Shown here in pieces: positions 8,101-13,013 of a stretch of 13,013 bases of DNA. Position 1 is the first letter of the stretch, and each line of letters opens with the position of its first letter. The stretch lies in NCBI GenBank assembly GCA_946999025.1, contig CAMQBP010000036.1, forward strand, positions 1 to 13,013. The letters run 5' to 3'. Below the pieces are notes generated by a model. The model saw only the letters and a list, made by a program, of their open reading frames with translations, did no database searches and was not told the DNA's origin. Both the position numbers and the translations under genes were made by a program. This DNA is from an uncultured Prevotella sp. (GTDB lineage Bacteria > Bacteroidota > Bacteroidia > Bacteroidales > Bacteroidaceae).

Positions 8101-8526
8101 GAGCATCCACGCTTTCCATAAAAAAGAATTGTATTCTTTCCGGCTTAGCCACTCACGATCTTTCGCTGTCTTTCGCTTTCCTGGATTCCACTCAGGCCTA
8201 CGCTTGATGCTATGCAACTTGATTGCCTTCTGAGATTTCTCAATGGCGCGCTCAAAGTTAGCCTTACCAAGCTCACGGCTCTTTTTATTTCCAACAGGAT
8301 AGAGAGGAAGCATTTCGGTAAAGTTGTCTCGATGTCCATTCTCTTTCTCCAATGAGCCATCAATATAGGCTACCGAACCATTGTAATAGATGTTGTAACG
8401 AGCGGTAAACGAATGCCACCATCTACTCTTGGCAGTGTTTTTCTGCGTAGAGCAACCCACCGATGACAACAGCAAAGCTATCAACGGCACGGCAAAAGTG
8501 ATATTTTTAAGATGGTGAGACCTCAC
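5176..8526 (-). CDS. porW: PorW/SprE-type T9SS lipoprotein with TPR repeats
   Basis: This 1116-aa lipoprotein has signal residues 1-24 and lipidation at C25 (SSVGC). Tetratricopeptide-like helical repeats fill ~140-400 (for example FLLGQLYEAVGNKEQAY) and ~585-760. A conserved-looking linker lies at ~493-528 (GQWYFYNQM, WGKRENVDNW), as in PorW/SprE proteins. A low-complexity Pro/Gln/Lys/Thr tail covers ~931-1105, ending in an acidic-aromatic tip (GDEYYDLEGF). PorW (Porphyromonas) and SprE (Flavobacterium) are required for type IX secretion and link to the PorK/PorN ring at the outer membrane. The start is GTG at 8524-8526: no in-frame ATG lies between it and an upstream stop, and any later ATG would remove the lipobox. 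It overlaps the permease gene by 20 nt and porX by 1 nt, so expression is probably coupled. The symbol follows the family. Confidence 0.9.
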   Translation of the reverse strand: MRSHHLKNITFAVPLIALLLSSVGCSTQKNTAKSRWWHSFTARYNIYYNGSVAYIDGSLEKENGHRDNFTEMLPLYPVGNKKSRELGKANFERAIEKSQKAIKLHSIKRRPEWNPGKRKTAKDREWLSRKEYNSFLWKAWMLMGRSQFHSGAFEEAASTFSYMSRLYQSQPSIYGRARAWLAKSYIEQDWLYDAEDVIRNMQRDSIHWQAQKEWDYTYADYYLHTKEYDKAIPYLRKVIKHEMRRKQKARQWFLLGQLYEAVGNKEQAYKSYQRVLRQHPPYEVEFNARVAMTEVMAGTQAKKMIAKLRRMAVNENNKDYLDQVYYAIGNIYLAKKDTLQAIDAYEKGNKGATRSGIEKGVLLLKLGDLYWEREKYSDAQRCYGEAIGLLDKEREDYEELSYRSKVLDELVPYTDAVALQDSLQALAKLPKPKLYAVIDRVIDALKKKEKEEAERLAEQNGQNSMAGWDDSYFDNQRNTPYRPPTPTPQKQGDGQWYFYNQMAVNQGKTAFERLWGKRENVDNWQRTNKTVVSFGDTNQMTESQLDSLQQAETVTDSLSQVPDSAQNDPHKRAYYLAQIPFTAEQVAASNLQIMDGLFHSGVIFKDKLDNLKLSEKALRRLVDGYPSYEHIDEAYYHLFLLYSRLGQSGVAARYIQLLKTQHPKSEWTILLTDPHFRENAQFGVQLEDSLYAATYNAFKADRYDEVRSNTHLSSTRFPLGANRDKFLFIGGLSKLNNGDAEGCLADMRKLVEQFPESSLSNMAGMIINGVQAGRRLHGGKFDMGEVWSRRSAVLSDSDSIAARQFNNERNTDFTFMLVYHPDSVQENQLLYQVAKYNFTRYVVRNFDVTIDEDAGLHLMKIAGFRNFDEALQYARAFHRQNNLTSLVGKARSFVISDANLQLLGTTFSYDDYDRYYNKHFAPLKISTFQLLTEPAEVPTEPQRKPSVEEIDHLLDDGTFIDNGLEIEPIDRGTIIVPQNDKTRQNEQGGTVIPHEKPLPKAQDTTVPQRETILQQPADQSKKQQTTPREQPLKVPNAKTPAVKPKTQAQPKTVPNKPQPQRPGETIIYFENTPKEKTQKNNQKTPVKPTSKDDKAKKKAEPKVIDLGDEYYDLEGF

Positions 8527-9337
8527 GTTGGTTAAACTTGAATATAAGGAATTTTATTGCCTTTAGCAAGGCATAAATGATGATACTGACGAAAATGATG
8601 GCTGCTCCAGATGGGATGTTCAGCATATAACCGAACGTCAAACCCAACAAACAATCCACCCAACCCAACAAAATGCTGTATGCGATGATTCGTTTGTAAC
8701 TATATGTAAACAGATTGGCTGTCATCTGGGGAATGGTCAAGAGACTGATGGCCAAGACAACTCCAACCATACGGAGGGTGGATACGATGGTCATGGCGAT
8801 CAATATCATCATCATGTATTCAATGGCTGATACGGGGAGCTTTTGCGAACGGGCGAAACATGCATCGAAGGCTACGCTCAAGATAGGACGAAAGAGCAAA
8901 GTGAATATGGCGAGCAATAGCAAAGAAAGCACGGCGAGCAACAACAAATCACCATGGGAAATGGTTAAAATGTTGCCAAAAAGGAATGAGGGAAGGTCGG
9001 GCATGAATCCCGGTGTCAAAAAACAACAGATGATACCCACGCTCATACCGAAGGTCCAAAACAGGGCAATGGCCGAATCTTCACGCGCAACACTACGATG
9101 TGACATCCACTGAATGCCGCATGCACTGAAGATGGCGAACAGCATGGCCGACACAATTGGATTGAAACCCAAGAACACCCCCAAGCCAATTCCGCCGAAC
9201 GACGCATGCGTGATGCCGCCACTGATAAACACCAGTCGGCGCGTCACAATGTAAGTACCGATGAAACCACACACGATACTGGCCAAAAGTGAACCTAACA
9301 GGGCGTTTTGAAAAAAAGTATAATGCAGAATGTTCAT
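8507..9337 (-). CDS. Metal ABC transporter permease (ABC-3 family, ZnuB/MntB-like)
   Basis: This 276-aa integral membrane protein has about eight hydrophobic segments and only short loops. Features of the ABC-3 metal-permease family are visible. These include VTRRLVFISGGITHASFGGI near residues 31-50, matching the family's 'DALSHA' region, and LRMVGVVLAISLLTIPQMTA near ~208-227, matching the conserved late helix and coupling loop. The family imports Zn, Mn or Fe together with an ATPase and a periplasmic or lipoprotein binding subunit. Neither partner is in this window, so they must lie elsewhere if the system works, and the metal cannot be read from the sequence. It begins 2 nt after the Cys-rich membrane protein gene and overlaps porW by 20 nt. 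The family call is firm; the substrate is open. Confidence 0.9.
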   Translation of the reverse strand: MNILHYTFFQNALLGSLLASIVCGFIGTYIVTRRLVFISGGITHASFGGIGLGVFLGFNPIVSAMLFAIFSACGIQWMSHRSVAREDSAIALFWTFGMSVGIICCFLTPGFMPDLPSFLFGNILTISHGDLLLLAVLSLLLLAIFTLLFRPILSVAFDACFARSQKLPVSAIEYMMMILIAMTIVSTLRMVGVVLAISLLTIPQMTANLFTYSYKRIIAYSILLGWVDCLLGLTFGYMLNIPSGAAIIFVSIIIYALLKAIKFLIFKFNQREVSPS

Positions 9338-9339
9338 GG

Positions 9340-9729
9340 CTATTGATTAGAAATAAGCATGATGACCTCATCCTTCAGTTGGTTAGGAAGGTGGATGCCC
9401 CGCAATATAAGACTTCTGTTCCAATCCTTCACTTCCTCTTGCTTCATGGTGTACAGCACTTCGGCGAATTCATTGGCCTCCTCATCCGTGAACTGATCAG
9501 ACGGTTTTCCTTTAAAGCGGTCCAGTTCTTCGTCATCAAAGTATTCGATATCCTTCGTTGCAGCCTCCATCATACACACTTGCTCACACATCTCGTCAAC
9601 ACCATTGCAAGTGGCACATGAACTGGTTGGCATGTGAACTGATTCTATATCCTCACCATGTTTAGTTGCAAAGATACCAAAAAGTGCGGCCAGCAGGATT
9701 AAACCCAATAGGATAAGTATAACTGTCAT
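9340..9729 (-). CDS. Small Cys-rich single-pass membrane protein, function unknown
   Basis: This 129-aa protein has an N-terminal hydrophobic helix (residues ~2-20, leucine/isoleucine-rich). A four-cysteine cluster follows at C38, C41, C48 and C52 (spacing C-x2-C-x6-C-x3-C), then an acidic middle (DDEELDRF, DEEANEF) and a polar C-terminus. The cysteine spacing could hold zinc or an Fe-S cluster; this is inference. The short helix directly at the N-terminus, without a clear signal-peptidase site, suggests a membrane anchor. It lies between aroA (5-nt gap) and the metal permease (2-nt gap), so it is almost certainly co-translated with them and may be a metal-handling partner of the permease. 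I do not recognise a named family. FeoB-associated Cys-rich proteins share the general plan but are much shorter. Coding status is supported by the tight spacing and normal composition. Confidence 0.82.
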   Translation of the reverse strand: MTVILILLGLILLAALFGIFATKHGEDIESVHMPTSSCATCNGVDEMCEQVCMMEAATKDIEYFDDEELDRFKGKPSDQFTDEEANEFAEVLYTMKQEEVKDWNRSLILRGIHLPNQLKDEVIMLISNQ

Positions 9730-9734
9730 AATGG

Positions 9735-11003
9735 CTAAATATGATGAACCGTATTGATTTCCTTTATCTGAAAACCCGCATGACGCATGTCATCCCAAAA
9801 ATGCGGGTATGACTTTGATACGACTTCCGGATGATTGATGCGCAGACCAGGGAACTTAATCGCTGCTGGCGCGAAGGCCATGGCCATGCGATGGTCTTCG
9901 TATGTATCGATGGGTTCAAAAGTAGGTTCGCATTTTTCACCATCCCAGAAGAGCTCGCTGCCGTTTTGATCCTTGATGACATATCCCAACTTGCGCAGTT
10001 CTGTCTTTAAAGCTTCGATGCGATTTGTTTCCTTAATCAACAAAGAAGACAAGCCCGTAAACAGAAATGGAATGTCGAGAACCGCACAGCATACTGCGAA
10101 TGTTTGTGCCAAATCAGGCGAATTGATGAAATCGTATTCCAATTTCGGCAGCGTCCTGACGTGTCGCGTGATACGCATGCCCCCCGTACGTGGGTCGTCA
10201 CCATCTTCTACAACAGTCTTAACGCTGAGCAGGGAGAAAAGATACCGCGCCACAGAATCACCTTGCTTCGATCCATCGGTAAGACCTTTCAACACGAACG
10301 TGTTGTCACGATGACTGGACAAGGCCAGAATTTCATACCAATACGAAGCAGCACTCCAATCACTTTCTATATAGTATTCGTGCGGTTGATAGGGAATTGG
10401 CTTGACAGCAATCGTGTCAATGTCGCTCCATTCAGCCTCTGCGCCGAACTGCTGCATGGTGCACAGCGTCAGGTCGATATAGGAACGCGAAGCCAAAGTT
10501 CCCGTCAGTTTCAGTTCAAGTCCATTCTTCAACACGGGTCCAATCATCAACAAGGCCGAAATGTATTGCGAACTGACATCGCCTGGCATCTCCAGATAAC
10601 CGCCTTTTAAAGGTTTTCCTTTAATGCGAAGCGGCGGAAAGCCTTCTTGTTCGGTATATTCAATATCCGCACCAAAATAGCGTAAAGCATCTACCAACGG
10701 CCCAATAGGGCGATTCTTCATCCGCTCTGTTCCCGTGATGACATGCTCTCCTCCACGGACAGCTAAGTAAGCCGTCAGGAATCGCATGGCTGTACCTGCC
10801 GCCTTGACATCTATCACCCGCGGCATGTCCTTGAGAGCATCGATGACAACTTGCGTGTCATCGCAATCGGAGAGATTCTCGGGACTAATCTTTCCACCCG
10901 AAAGAGCATTGATGATCAATGCCCTGTTGCTCACACTTTTAGATGCAGGCAACTTGATGGTGTGGTTGAAACGGCTGGGTGCCGTGATTTTGTATTGTGT
11001 CAT
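9735..11003 (-). CDS. aroA: 3-phosphoshikimate 1-carboxyvinyltransferase (EPSP synthase)
   Basis: This 422-aa enzyme makes 5-enolpyruvylshikimate-3-phosphate from shikimate-3-phosphate and phosphoenolpyruvate, the sixth step of the shikimate pathway, in the cytoplasm. Substrate-site motifs are in order: ASKSVSNR (20-27; K22, S23, R27), AAGTAMRFL (68-76), NRPIGPLVDAL (97-107), GDVSSQ (141-146), catalytic Asp D298 (NSPDLAQ), KETNRIEAL (324-332) with catalytic Glu E325, and EDHRMAM (369-375). The residue equivalent to E. coli Pro101, in the GTAMRPL loop, is Phe75 here. The length is in the normal range. It follows the metzincin gene by 8 nt and precedes the Cys-rich membrane protein by 5 nt, so it lies inside the operon rather than with other aro genes. 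The call is secure. Confidence 0.97.
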   Translation of the reverse strand: MTQYKITAPSRFNHTIKLPASKSVSNRALIINALSGGKISPENLSDCDDTQVVIDALKDMPRVIDVKAAGTAMRFLTAYLAVRGGEHVITGTERMKNRPIGPLVDALRYFGADIEYTEQEGFPPLRIKGKPLKGGYLEMPGDVSSQYISALLMIGPVLKNGLELKLTGTLASRSYIDLTLCTMQQFGAEAEWSDIDTIAVKPIPYQPHEYYIESDWSAASYWYEILALSSHRDNTFVLKGLTDGSKQGDSVARYLFSLLSVKTVVEDGDDPRTGGMRITRHVRTLPKLEYDFINSPDLAQTFAVCCAVLDIPFLFTGLSSLLIKETNRIEALKTELRKLGYVIKDQNGSELFWDGEKCEPTFEPIDTYEDHRMAMAFAPAAIKFPGLRINHPEVVSKSYPHFWDDMRHAGFQIKEINTVHHI

Positions 11004-11011
11004 CTTTACCT

Positions 11012-12160
11012 TTAGTTAATTGTTTGTATGGGCAGGTCTAGCACATCGTCACTCTCCTCCTTGGCAGCTCGGCTGGTTGACCTGTTTTTCTTTGGACCAG
11101 GAATCAACGGACTATAATACAACACCTGACGAATACGATGCTTTTGGTCGGGTGACAAGTAAAAACCATATCCTATGGCATAGTCCATGATGTTAGTTGA
11201 TTCAAACTGTTGTCCTTGGCAATTTTCCCTCTTCACCAGTTCTTTGATGTCGATGTTCTTGCTGGGAGCATGCCTCAAATAGTCATTCAACCAGCTATCA
11301 TACGCAACCTTGTTATAGGAAGGTGTATCCTTGCAGTGGTCTGAGTCGTGACAATCATCAACAGCTTCATAACCTCCATGAGCCTTGTTCTCTGAAAACG
11401 TGTGATACAGTCCCAAGTAATGACCCAATTCGTGCGCCAAGGTCACATTGACATCGGTGGAAACATATTGATATCTCCTTCGTCCTTTGTCACTCAGCGT
11501 ATAACGAGTAGACTCTGAATTGATGTAGGTGCTGTTGATGGAAGAGCAATAAGCGTAATTCAAGTTGCGCTTGGTCAAATGTTTTCGATGAACAGATTCA
11601 AGACCTGAGATGGTAGAATCGCTCTTTGAAACATACGGTAAGTGACTAACGCCCAAAGTCTGTCCATCTTTGTCTTTCGTGAAATGATACAGCATCACAT
11701 TGATGTATTCATTGGGGTCCCAGATATATTTGATATTCTTTCCCGAATTGTCATTCATAAACTCTTTGGGATTGATGGGATAAGCGCCGGTATATTTCAC
11801 GTATTCCACCCCAGGAGTTACCAGTTTCTTGCCTGATTCATCATATTGTGCCAGAAAGAAATGCACGCGTATGCATTCACTCTTCCCATAGACACCACCC
11901 TGAAACAACTCATTGACGTTCCTCACAATGGCTTGCAAACGTGAAGCCGGGACATATTGCGTGGCATCTCCTGCGTTCTGGTATAGGACATGGAAGATGA
12001 TAGGCAGTCGATAGACATACTCATCATCAATTGTCGTATGCGTATCGTCATCGTCCTCATCTACTACCACATTCTGCGTTTTCCGCTCCAGCCCATCATC
12101 TTGACTGCAAGAAAAAAACGTGAAGCAAAACAACAGAAAAATATATGTATATCGTCGCAT
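11012..12160 (-). CDS. Zinc-dependent metalloproteinase lipoprotein (metzincin, BF0631-like, M43-type)
   Basis: This is a predicted exported protease of 382 aa from the chosen start at 12160. Signal sequence MRRYTYIFLLFCFTFFS leads to a lipidation Cys at residue 18, followed by SQDDG, which resembles the acidic surface-export signal of Bacteroidota lipoproteins. The extended zinc motif HELGHYLGLYH is at ~243-253, with the Met-turn NIMDYA at ~323-328. Between them is a DDCHDSDHC...TPSYN segment like that of pappalysin/M43 proteases. An in-frame ATG at 12214 would add 18 residues, but it lies at the promoter's -33 element, so the shorter start is preferred. No T9SS sorting domain is present at the C-terminus. 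This is the first gene of the operon, 8 nt before aroA. The substrate is unknown; host or dietary protein is a guess. Confidence 0.9.
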   Translation of the reverse strand: MRRYTYIFLLFCFTFFSCSQDDGLERKTQNVVVDEDDDDTHTTIDDEYVYRLPIIFHVLYQNAGDATQYVPASRLQAIVRNVNELFQGGVYGKSECIRVHFFLAQYDESGKKLVTPGVEYVKYTGAYPINPKEFMNDNSGKNIKYIWDPNEYINVMLYHFTKDKDGQTLGVSHLPYVSKSDSTISGLESVHRKHLTKRNLNYAYCSSINSTYINSESTRYTLSDKGRRRYQYVSTDVNVTLAHELGHYLGLYHTFSENKAHGGYEAVDDCHDSDHCKDTPSYNKVAYDSWLNDYLRHAPSKNIDIKELVKRENCQGQQFESTNIMDYAIGYGFYLSPDQKHRIRQVLYYSPLIPGPKKNRSTSRAAKEESDDVLDLPIQTIN

Positions 12161-12184
12161 GAAAATAATCTCTATTGATACATG

Positions 12185-12215
12185 CAAAATTACTAAAAAA
12201 ATAAGTGAAGGCAAA
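12185..12215 (-). promoter_or_regulatory. Bacteroidetes-type promoter for the metzincin-aroA-porW-porX-tsaE operon
   Basis: Reading the minus strand, TTTG (12215-12212) is followed after 19 nt by TAATTTTG (12192-12185), an exact match to the TTTG / TAnnTTTG pattern of the Bacteroidetes primary sigma factor. Transcription should begin near 12178, about 18 nt before the ATG at 12160. This also decides the start codon of the metzincin gene. Confidence 0.75.
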
Positions 12216-12284
12216 CGCTTTTGGATGATATCTACATGAATCCATGTAAATTAAACATTTTAAAACAAAAAAAGGAAACATAAA

Positions 12285-12316
12285 TTTGCAGATATCCCAT
12301 GAAGTCACTATCTTTG
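12285..12316 (+). promoter_or_regulatory. Bacteroidetes-type promoter for tRNA-Pro(GGG)
   Basis: TTTG (12285-12288), a 20-nt spacer and TATCTTTG (12309-12316) match the phylum consensus. Transcription should begin near 12323, about 14 nt before the tRNA. The promoter diverges from that of the minus-strand operon, with about 70 nt between the two -33 elements. Confidence 0.75.
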
Positions 12317-12336
12317 CAGCACTTTTAGAAAATGAT

Positions 12337-12409
12337 CGGGATTTGGCGCAGTTGGTAGCGCACACGTCTGGGGGGCGCGAGGTCGCTGGTTCGAGTCCAG
12401 TAATCCCGA
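12337..12409 (+). tRNA. tRNA-Pro (anticodon GGG)
   Basis: A cloverleaf can be drawn: acceptor CGGGATT/AATCCCG, D-stem GCGC/GCGC, anticodon loop CTGGGGG with anticodon GGG (12370-12372), T-arm GCTGG/CCAGT with loop TTCGAGT, and discriminator A at 12409. The C1-G72 pair with A73 fits proline tRNAs. The 3' CCA is not encoded (ACATAAAG follows). The anticodon stem CACGT/GCGCG holds an A28-C42 mismatch and a U31-G39 pair. It reads CCC/CCU codons. Confidence 0.93.
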
Positions 12410-12418
12410 CATAAAGAT

Positions 12419-12457
12419 AAAGAGCTGATGATCACTTGACCATCAGCTCTTTTTTTT
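12419..12457 (+). terminator. Intrinsic terminator after tRNA-Pro(GGG)
   Basis: AGAGCTGATG (12421-12430), a 10-nt loop and CATCAGCTCT (12441-12450) form a perfect 10-bp stem that two further A-T pairs extend. A run of T follows to 12457. It begins about 10 nt after the tRNA and is a strong rho-independent terminator on the plus strand. Confidence 0.9.
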
Positions 12458-12548
12458 CGCTCACTCCGCCCATCTCTCTTACCATAGAGCATCACAAGTT
12501 GAGCATTCATTTTCCAATCTTTCTTGAAACAAGATTTACCCATAAATG

Positions 12549-12585
12549 AAAATACAATGTATTGATGACCAACACATTGTATTTT
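12549..12585 (-). terminator. Hairpin terminator after tRNA-Pro(UGG)
   Basis: AAAATACAATGT (12549-12560) and ACATTGTATTTT (12574-12585) form a perfect 12-bp inverted repeat with a 13-nt loop. On the minus strand it lies 9 nt after the tRNA, and the U-run falls within the 3' arm. The symmetric A/T ends could allow it to act in both directions. Confidence 0.65.
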
Positions 12586-12594
12586 ATATTTTTG

Positions 12595-12668
12595 TCGGGG
12601 CGACAGGATTCGAACCTGCGACCGCCTGTTCCCAAAACAGGAGCGCTACCGGGCTGCGCTACACCCCG
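12595..12668 (-). tRNA. tRNA-Pro (anticodon UGG)
   Basis: Read on the minus strand, the acceptor CGGGGTG/CGCCCCG, D-stem GCGC/GCGC, anticodon arm CCTGT-TTTGGGA-ACAGG (anticodon TGG), T-loop TTCGAAT and discriminator A (complement of 12595) form a complete cloverleaf of 74 nt. CCA is not encoded. The UGG anticodon can read most or all proline codons by wobble. It faces tRNA-Pro(GGG). Confidence 0.95.
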
Positions 12669-12696
12669 CTTGCAGTTCATTGTTGAATTGCGAGTG

Positions 12697-12727
12697 CAAA
12701 GGTAAGATATATTTTTTTATTGCCAAA
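12697..12727 (-). promoter_or_regulatory. Bacteroidetes-type promoter for tRNA-Pro(UGG)
   Basis: On the minus strand TTTG (12727-12724), a 19-nt spacer and TACCTTTG (12704-12697) match the TTTG/TAnnTTTG consensus. Transcription should begin near 12690, about 20 nt before the tRNA. Confidence 0.75.
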
Positions 12728-12886
12728 ATTTTTTAAACAATTATTTCTTAAACTGCACACGAACGCATAAATCATGGGAAATTTTGCGCTGGTTAGCGTC
12801 ATCAATGTCACAATTCTGAGAATGAACACTCCCGACACATTGCTTGTTAACGTGGCTCATGCACGCTACAATCAATCTCTGTAAAC

Positions 12887-12919
12887 CAAAACAGGGAAAG
12901 TATGGCTGACTTTCCCTGT
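12887..12919 (-). terminator. Intrinsic terminator after the minus-strand gene at the right edge
   Basis: ACAGGGAAAG (12891-12900) and CTTTCCCTGT (12910-12919) form a perfect 10-bp stem with a 9-nt loop. On the minus strand the stem runs into TTTT (12891-12888) and then GG. It starts 21 nt after the TAG stop at 12941. Confidence 0.8.
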
Positions 12920-12940
12920 CATTATTTTAATGCAAAATTG

Positions 12941-13013
12941 CTACTTCTTGATGATACCTTGGTCCACAAACACCTTTTTCAACGCCTGAACACCCCGTTC
13001 AACTTGCTCTTCA
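12941..13013 (-). CDS. C-terminal 23 codons of a gene extending beyond the window
   Basis: A minus-strand frame enters at the right edge and reads EEQVERGVQALKKV, then FVDQGIIKK, ending at TAG (12943-12941). An amphipathic helix with a short charged end looks like the last helix of a cytoplasmic enzyme; PLP-dependent aminotransferases often end this way, but 23 residues cannot settle it. The well-formed terminator 21 nt downstream supports this as a real gene end. The gene is partial and its function is not assigned. Confidence 0.6.
   Translation of the reverse strand, partial: EEQVERGVQALKKVFVDQGIIKK

Noticed and set aside
12161..12214. Longer start of the metzincin lipoprotein at 12214
   Set aside because: It would place the promoter's -33 and -7 elements inside the gene and push the lipobox too far from the N-terminus.

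Overview
The window looks like chromosome from a Bacteroidota bacterium of the Bacteroidales, most likely the Prevotella group. Three signs point there: a PorX/PorW type IX secretion pair, a BF0631-type metzincin lipoprotein, and promoters of the Bacteroidetes primary-sigma form (TTTG, 19-20 nt, TAnnTTTG) in front of the tRNA genes and the main operon. Genes start without clear Shine-Dalgarno sequences, as is normal in this phylum. The genus is an inference.

Left side, plus strand (1-3143). The window opens inside a gene whose C-terminal 167 residues are visible; I do not recognise its family. A 186-nt gap with interleaved inverted repeats follows. Next comes a 768-aa outer-membrane beta-barrel protein of the TonB-receptor-like class (carboxypeptidase-regulatory-like domain, plug-like region, barrel). 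Nine nucleotides after it is a 44-codon stump of a C39-peptidase ABC exporter, the type that cleaves and exports double-glycine bacteriocin/RiPP precursors. The stump keeps the catalytic-cysteine motif and then stops. These two genes look like the remains of a peptide-export locus next to a core operon.

Centre, minus strand (12160 down to 3162). Seven genes are packed head to tail with gaps of 2-44 nt or short overlaps: metzincin lipoprotein, aroA, a small Cys-rich membrane protein, a metal ABC-3 permease, porW, porX, tsaE. A consensus promoter lies 24 nt upstream of the first gene. This joins an extracytoplasmic protease, aromatic amino-acid synthesis, metal uptake, two components of T9SS function/control and a tRNA-modification protein in one probable transcript. 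The porW/porX junction is a 1-nt TAATG overlap and the permease/porW overlap is 20 nt, so translation is probably coupled.

Right side (12185-13013). A compact divergent promoter region drives the operon leftwards and tRNA-Pro(GGG) rightwards. A second proline tRNA (UGG) lies on the opposite strand, facing the first, and each has its own consensus promoter and terminator hairpin. The window closes with the last 23 codons of a minus-strand gene and its terminator. Between about 12728 and 12882 I see no supported feature. No insertion sequence, CRISPR array or rRNA was seen.
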